Source: Steromphala cineraria (lineage: Eukaryota > Mollusca > Gastropoda > Trochida > Trochidae). From it: 64,000 nt of DNA. The stretch is taken from contig OU744721.1 in the NCBI GenBank assembly GCA_916613615.1, forward strand, positions 52,524,747 through 52,588,746, read 5' to 3'. The translations under genes were made by a program, and so were the position numbers. Below are positions 57,860-64,000 of this stretch, one piece after another; the stretch's first letter is position 1, and every line of letters begins with the position of its first letter. The notes under the pieces were generated by a model. That model ran no database searches, was not told where the DNA came from, and was given only the letters and a program-made list of their open reading frames with translations.

Positions 57860-60800
57860 GTAGAATCAGAACTAAATATATATCTTATTTTCTATAGTGT
57901 GCTTTCTCTTTTAGTTATATTTATACCTCTGACATTTTGTTAAATAATAATGTTTGCTACCTACAGAACAGGACAGGTGAAAATATATATAGAGTAGTAT
58001 AATCATTTAAGTTAATACTTTATTTTGTCATGTCAAACTGCCCTGTGAGGAAGGTTGTCAAAATCTTCTAGTAAGTAAGTCAGTTGTCTCATAAGAATTT
58101 GCCTCAAGAAAGTATGTTCGATTAAAGATTAATGTATACAGTTACTACTCAACTGGAATTTGTCCCAGACTTACCACTCTACTGTTGAGTTCAAACAGAT
58201 GGCAGTGTGTCATATTCCATCTGTTATGATGTGCTTTCATTGTGCATTATGAGAACAATCTAGCTTTTTCGTAGCATTTTCCAGGTGATTGGTTCTTATG
58301 TGTCAAGTTATAAATTGCTGGAAAGTAACGATTCCCAATTTTACTTGAAGATGTGATAGTTTCACTCTCATACTTCTATCAAATAATCTCTTTAAAAGAA
58401 ATTTTTAAAATTTTTTCACGTGTTGCCTCATGTTAATATTTTTTCTAAAAAATTTTCAAAAGCTATCTTCAAACAAATAAATTCATATTTATAACTATGA
58501 ATGTGATTTTTGAGATAAAAAAAATTGATGCTACAAATTATATGTATTAATATTAAGGCTTTCATTATTTTGAATGTTTGTACAAGGCTTCTGATTCAAG
58601 AACAAAACAGAACTGAAATCTGTACCAATTAATGAGGAGTTGTAATTCTTCTATGGACAAATTATCTCCACGGGCTACGGTAGAACATTTGACATTTGTT
58701 CCGATCTGTTGGCAACTTATTTAGGGCAATATTCATGATCACACTTGATACTTGAAGCTGATAGTGCCTGTTTGATCTTGTATGCATAACAGCTGACTAG
58801 ATCCAAATCTGCCGGCAATCTACTTGAGAGATGAGATGCATAACTGTGACCTCATATTACAAAACCTCAAGCTTAAATCAAAGTGTAATGTAACATATTG
58901 TGGTGTTGTTTAAGGGGTCATAGAAGACATGGTATTTTGGTTCATGACCATTTGATAATTATTTGCATACCTAGTAATCAACATGAAGCTATATTTACTG
59001 TTGAAAAACACAGAAATTTTTCTATATATGTGTTTTTGTGGAAAATAAATCCCTGTTCATAGTATGTTGAAGTGGAACATGTTTCTCATAGATTTGTATC
59101 AGAAACTTGGTACCTGGCAGTTTGTATGTGCAGTGTAACAGCGTTGTTTCTAGGTGGTCAGGTAAGGGAGTCATTTTGGCCTTTTTCTGATCGAATGGGA
59201 CCCTTAGCAGTGGCAACAATTTCCGACCTCTCCAAATCTTATGGTACAAAACAGAAGGGTGGGCAAATGTCCCCAGGATTCTCTCTGGGAACAACACTGC
59301 ATGTGAGATATGATGTTCATGGTTCTGTTATAAAAATTTCTGTTGCCTGAATACTCCATTCTAACATATAGAGTCCAATAATATCCAATGGAGTTGCAGG
59401 GAGAGTCTCTCGACCTATGTAACCTTCTCGGGCTCTGAGACCCATTGGTTCTGTTTCAGACCTTGATTTTGTCCAAGTTTGGTTGTAGTTATTCCATATG
59501 GTTGTACTATACTCCTCACAAAAATTAAAAAAACACAAACATTTTTCAGGTAAATATGTGTACCATATAGGTTGCCATACATCGGGAAATAATGTATGCA
59601 GAGGAATCTTTAGGAAAAATAACTATTTCAGAATTGGTAAAAATTACCCTCTTCGCTAACCGCAAAAAAGCAACACATCTTTTTGTTATGCCTGTACATT
59701 TTGGGGCCAGATGGTTGTTCAAGGATATACACCCCTCCCAGGAGAGCCCAAATATATGTAAATGTTGTAGGTCATAGTTTTGGCTTTTGCAATGAGTCCC
59801 CTTTGCTCATGTTCTAAAAAATCCCTTTCAGTCTATTAATTAGAAACCAAGAGAAGAACTATATTTGACAAATTTCCAAATTGACCTTTTCCAAGATTGA
59901 CATCATCAAAGCCCCACTGGTAACTACTATGAGAAGCAAGCACATGGAGAAAGGTCATCACCTTAATGTAGGACCAAATTAGCAGGACATATTTATCATA
60001 CTTGAGCAGGACATGTTTATGATGCTGTCCACTGTCCAGTCTATGCTCCAGGGAAGCACTGCCCGAGGTCAAGTCTCCCTCCTATTGATCTGTATGTTGA
60101 TAACCCCACTGTCCGTCTGCTTCCAGCCCTCTACATGTCACTCCAGTTGTAGTTAATCAGCCCTTGATGAAGTCCTCTGTCTCTTGTACTCACCTAATTG
60201 CCTTAATTAGATTATCCAATCAAACTGTCTCTTTGCAGTATGGTTGTAGTAGTCGCGGATAAAGGAATTTTTAAAACGCTTTCACTTGTTAGATTCCACC
60301 TGGGAGTCAATAATGGTTTATTTTGTGGTTTTATAGAAATATTAAAGGGGAGTTGAGGGTTTGAATTCCGCCCTGACATTCTGCCACTTGGTTAGTCTGT
60401 CACCTACTTCTTAGATAGATACATTTAAAAGTGTTAGCAAGTTTGTAGGAAAATAGGGTTAAGAAGTTTCATTGAGGGTGAAATGACTAAGACTCTTTTA
60501 AGGATCTTTTCAAAATTTTGATTTGTTTGGCAAATTTAATTTCAGAGATTAAGATAGCCTGGGCTTTTGGACATTTTTATTGTGGTTCAAATTTTCATTT
60601 GAATGCAAGGATGTTATTTAACAATTTTTAAAATAAATATTTTAAAATTATCCATTCTGCAAGTGTATTTGTGTGTAATACTGATAGCTAAAAATTAAAC
60701 ACTTTGTTTAAATTAAATCTCAAAGGAGATTTGTGTTTATTTCAGACATTCAATATGATCTCATTTGGTTTGATTATTAATGTGTCTTCTATATACATGC

Positions 60801-61257
60801 ATGTATGTAAGTATTTGAGCTAGGTACATGCTACAGCAAATCTTCGACACCTTATCAGTAAAAATCAAACTTGCCAAACCCTTCACTATTGACGTCATCA
60901 AACACTGCAGCACATTAAGCACTTTAGCAACTGTATGTGTGTATGTTTGTTAGGGTCTTCTTACACAGGAACTAATCTCAAGCAATCTTATCATTTGTTG
61001 TGTTTCTTGTTGAAATCTCAAAGCCGCCCAAATTGAAACATATAGAATTCACTCAGGTTTAAAAATAGGATCATCCAGTGCTGTAGCGTGGTCAAATCTT
61101 ATTGTCATCAATTATTACTAAGAAGTCATATCAGGGTTCATAATTTTCATATGATGTCCTAGGGCAAAATGTCACTTTATGTTATGTTTACCAATGACAT
61201 TGAGTTCTAAGATTTCTTTCCTTCCGTAACCTTATGATAACAATAGTCTAAGTAGTA
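57860..61257. other. Probable long intron of the 57.5-kb gene
   Basis: AT-rich, no exon recognised. Contains the MITE at 59139-59299; otherwise nothing is supportable. Confidence 0.4.
59139..59299. repeat. MITE of the CAGTGTTGTTCC family
   Basis: 161 bp from CAGCGTTGTTTCTAGG to ctctgggaacaacactg, same family as 3455-3621 and 12625-12788. Confidence 0.7.
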
Positions 61258-61860
61258 AGTACCAGAATATCTCTCACTCGGGGTAATACTAACATTTAGG
61301 CTTGTGTCTAAACATAATATGCCATCGACACACATATTGTATTCTCTGGCATCAACACAATCACAACATCCACTAACATATGTAATGAGCTAATGATATG
61401 CTGTACAGATAATACACAGTAGATAAAACTAACATTTAGGTATTTGTGTCGTGAGGACAGTATGTCATGTATACACAAGTTATATTCTCTATGTATAACT
61501 TACATCAATCACAACATCCACTAACACATGTAATGAGCTACTGATACTGTCACTCACTCTTGCTCGAGAAATACTAACAACTAGGTACTCGTGTTGTAAG
61601 CACAGTATGCCATGAACACACAAATTGTATTCTCTATGTAGAACTCTCATCAACACAATCACAACATCCACTAACACATGTAACGAGCTCCTGATACTGT
61701 CACTCACTCTTGCTCGAGAAATTATATCATTTAGGTACCTGTGTCGTGAGGACAGTATGTAATGGACACACACAAATTCAATTCTCTACGTATACCTCAT
61801 GAACACAATGACAACATCCACTAACACATGTAACAAGCTCCTGACATGATGGACAGATTA
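61258..61860. repeat. Tandem repeat, ~150-bp unit, four copies
   Basis: The marker 'acaacatccactaaca' recurs near 61363, 61511, 61661 and 61812, i.e. every 148-151 bp. Each is preceded by 'ttgtattctct' and a 'cacagtatg' block and followed by 'atgtaa[ct]gagct'. The minus-strand ORF here is a translation of the repeat. Confidence 0.88.
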
Positions 61861-62221
61861 TACAGCATATACACAGTAGACAGTTTATATAGCTGTCAGT
61901 CCCGTTGACAGTATTGTTGTAAGCCCTATGGCCAGGTCTATCATATACCTACTGTGTCACACTCTGATGGGTGCTTATATTTAGGCTTCTGTTGACAGGA
62001 GTTGGTCATTGAGGAAGGCTTGTGCACAAGATATTAGTTTCCTTCTTTCTGTTCAGTCGTCCATGCAGTCTGCATATACTATCTAGATAGTATTGTTTGT
62101 TTAGCAAATTTTTCTTTTTATTAAACAAGAAAAGTCATCATGCATATAGGTCAAATGTCTTGCATATTGGTCAAATGTCTTGCATATTGTACGATTGCTA
62201 GTGTAATAAAGTTCATACAGG

Positions 62222-62240
62222 ACAGTGTTGTTCCTAGGTC
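62222..62240. repeat. Single end of the CAGTGTTGTTCC MITE
   Basis: 'cagtgttgttcctagg' directly precedes the CCGTATTT element; no second end was found. Confidence 0.5.
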
Positions 62241-62264
62241 ATTTAGGCCAATTCTGATTACCGT

Positions 62265-62450
62265 ATTTCTTCTAATAAGTGCCCGGGCGCTTATTTTGTC
62301 AGCATCCCTTTACCCCCCGGCGCTTATTGAAGACCCAGCGCTTATTTCTTTCATAGAAAAATTGAAGTTTGTTTAAAGCTGTCTTTACAATGAATACTTT
62401 TAAATGTTTTATGAAATGGTTAGGACCCGGCGCTTATAAGATAATATATA
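62265..62450. repeat. Half copy of the CCGTATTT MITE
   Basis: Starts 'attaccgtatttcttctaat' and has 'cggcgcttatt' internal repeats like the copy at 2045-2245, but the second terminus is missing or decayed. Confidence 0.65.
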
Positions 62451-64000
62451 TATTTTCTACAATTTTTTTTTTTACAAATGACAACATGTCTGATTAAAAA
62501 ATGTTGCATACATTTGTCCTTTGAACAGTTGTCCAATCAATATAGGAATTCAGTTTTTTTCACCTGCTGCTTCATTTGTTGTGATGTAAATGCTTATGAA
62601 AAAACTTTGTGCGTGAAATAATCTCACCTCAGTTTCTTTTTGAAAATTTACGAAAACTTTTAGATTATATATGATTACTTTGTATTAATTTATTTGGATG
62701 ACATCATTGAAGCTTTAACAATACTTTAATCAATATATTATTTCTGAATCCCTGGTACAAGTCTGAATAAGGAAGCAGGGGGATTCCTTGTCCTCAGATT
62801 CAATAAAATTGACAGAAGAGGCTATTCAGGTTTTATACTTTAACAATACTTTATACTTATGTAAAACTGATCCATTTTCCCTTAGACATTGACAGTTTTA
62901 TGAGTTGGAGACTATCGTAATACCGACCGTCATCTAGAGTTCCTGGTTGGGGGATGACACTTGCTTCAGTTTAATTTCCTTAATTGATTGAGGATGCAAT
63001 TCTATTTGAGACTGAAGGAGTTCTTATGTCAGTTTCCGATTGAGGAAATGATTTGAGAAATGTTGTGGAGATGTAACTTTCAATATGAATTGCTTGTTCA
63101 GGATTCAAGGTTCTCAAAATGTTACTGGTTGCTACCAGAAAGTAACAATTAATTGGCATCTCTAACATGATATGAGAAGAGGTTTTAGTTGAGAAATTGT
63201 CATGAATTGCTATTATCATTTGATGGTCATAAATGAGCAATTATGTCATAAATTAGAAAAAATCATGGTCTTACATTCCCTCTTTGCAATACTTGTCGGT
63301 CAATACAATGTATGACCACTGAGTCGCAATACTATGAGAGAAAAAATCAGAAGCACGCAATTATTTTGTATGGCCCGTGGTTTGGGACTCTTAGGAAAAG
63401 GTTGGAGCTATTATGAATACCAATTTGGTGGGGGATGTTGATGACTATGTCTTCTTGTTTGCATTAAGTTTTAGGAAAGCTATGTTTAATTTGATTATTC
63501 ATTCGTAGCATAATTATTCACTGCTTTGAATATCCGCCCGAATGAATGTGGATGATGAAGTGTAATTTAATTGGATATTCCCCCATGCTGGGAACAAGAT
63601 TAGGTGTGTTTAGCAGCAGTTTGTTCGGGGCCTAACAAGCCAAGCTGATTGTATTACATAACAGACTAAATGGGTGTTTATTCTCGGCTGCTCGATGACC
63701 TGTGCCTGTCTGGATTTTAAATTAGTTTGATTTTTGCAAGCCTCGCAGTATCAACAGTTCGGAATGTGGAGCATGTCTGATTGTTTCTGGTGAAACCTAG
63801 ACATAACATCGGCTTATGATTATCTGGATTAGTCAAAACACGAGGTCAGTGGATAATCTGGCTCTGTTTGATGTGTTTATGGTCAGGAGGTCAGCTTTGG
63901 ATTAAGAGGTTTATTGGAAGGGAGTTTACCTTAGGGTAAAGATCAGAGGTCTTCAGAGTTATAGCTGTTTGTCATTTCAGTTTTATCATTGGATAAATAG
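62451..64000. other. No gene seen
   Basis: AT-rich sequence to the end of the window without coding signal or recognisable repeat; may be intron of the gene starting at 57.5 kb. Confidence 0.4.

Overview
This is a eukaryotic, intron-rich, AT-rich stretch of animal nuclear DNA, most likely from a mollusc and probably a gastropod. The genes are split into short exons with GT-AG introns. The codons recovered by splicing match metazoan protein families. The non-coding DNA carries SINE tails ending in ACTCACTCACT and VNTR elements ending in (ACGG)n tracts, both typical of molluscan genomes. Species assignment is inference. The reference families were compared from memory only.

Layout. From 3.8 to 25.9 kb (minus strand) lies a complete 14-exon ecdysoneless (ECD) gene; all exon phases join into 701 codons. 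It is head-to-head, with only 179 bp between start codons, with LAMTOR2 (plus strand, 26.1-30.0 kb, 4 exons, 125 residues), a Ragulator subunit. Convergent with LAMTOR2 is an endonuclease IV-type AP endonuclease (minus strand, 32.5-39.5 kb) with a Lys/Ser/Pro-rich N-terminal tail. As given, this gene is damaged: a 7-bp-type deletion breaks its frame, and the exon for the first barrel strand was not found. A two-coding-exon TRIM (RING/B-box/coiled-coil/propeller) gene follows on the plus strand at 43.5-46.3 kb. The first coding exons of an unrecognised plus-strand gene start at 57.5 kb behind CRE and ETS sites. The remaining 11 kb between TRIM and that gene holds one weak candidate exon and repeats.

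Mobile DNA dominates the introns and spacers. I see four copies of a TTAA-flanked MITE, a second TTAA MITE family, and a PIF/Harbinger-like MITE with TTA target duplications. A MULE-like MITE with 9-bp target duplications is nested inside another MITE of similar type, with an empty-site copy elsewhere in the window. Three different VNTR elements share one architecture, and there are tRNA-derived SINEs, satellites and large hairpins.

How the genes relate. ECD and LAMTOR2 probably share one bidirectional promoter containing ETS, CCAAT and MITF/TFE-type E-box motifs. The other genes have no evident functional link. I found no convincing novel multi-gene system. The most interesting items are the broken AP endonuclease, the nested transposon with internal proof of insertion, and the common design of the VNTR elements.
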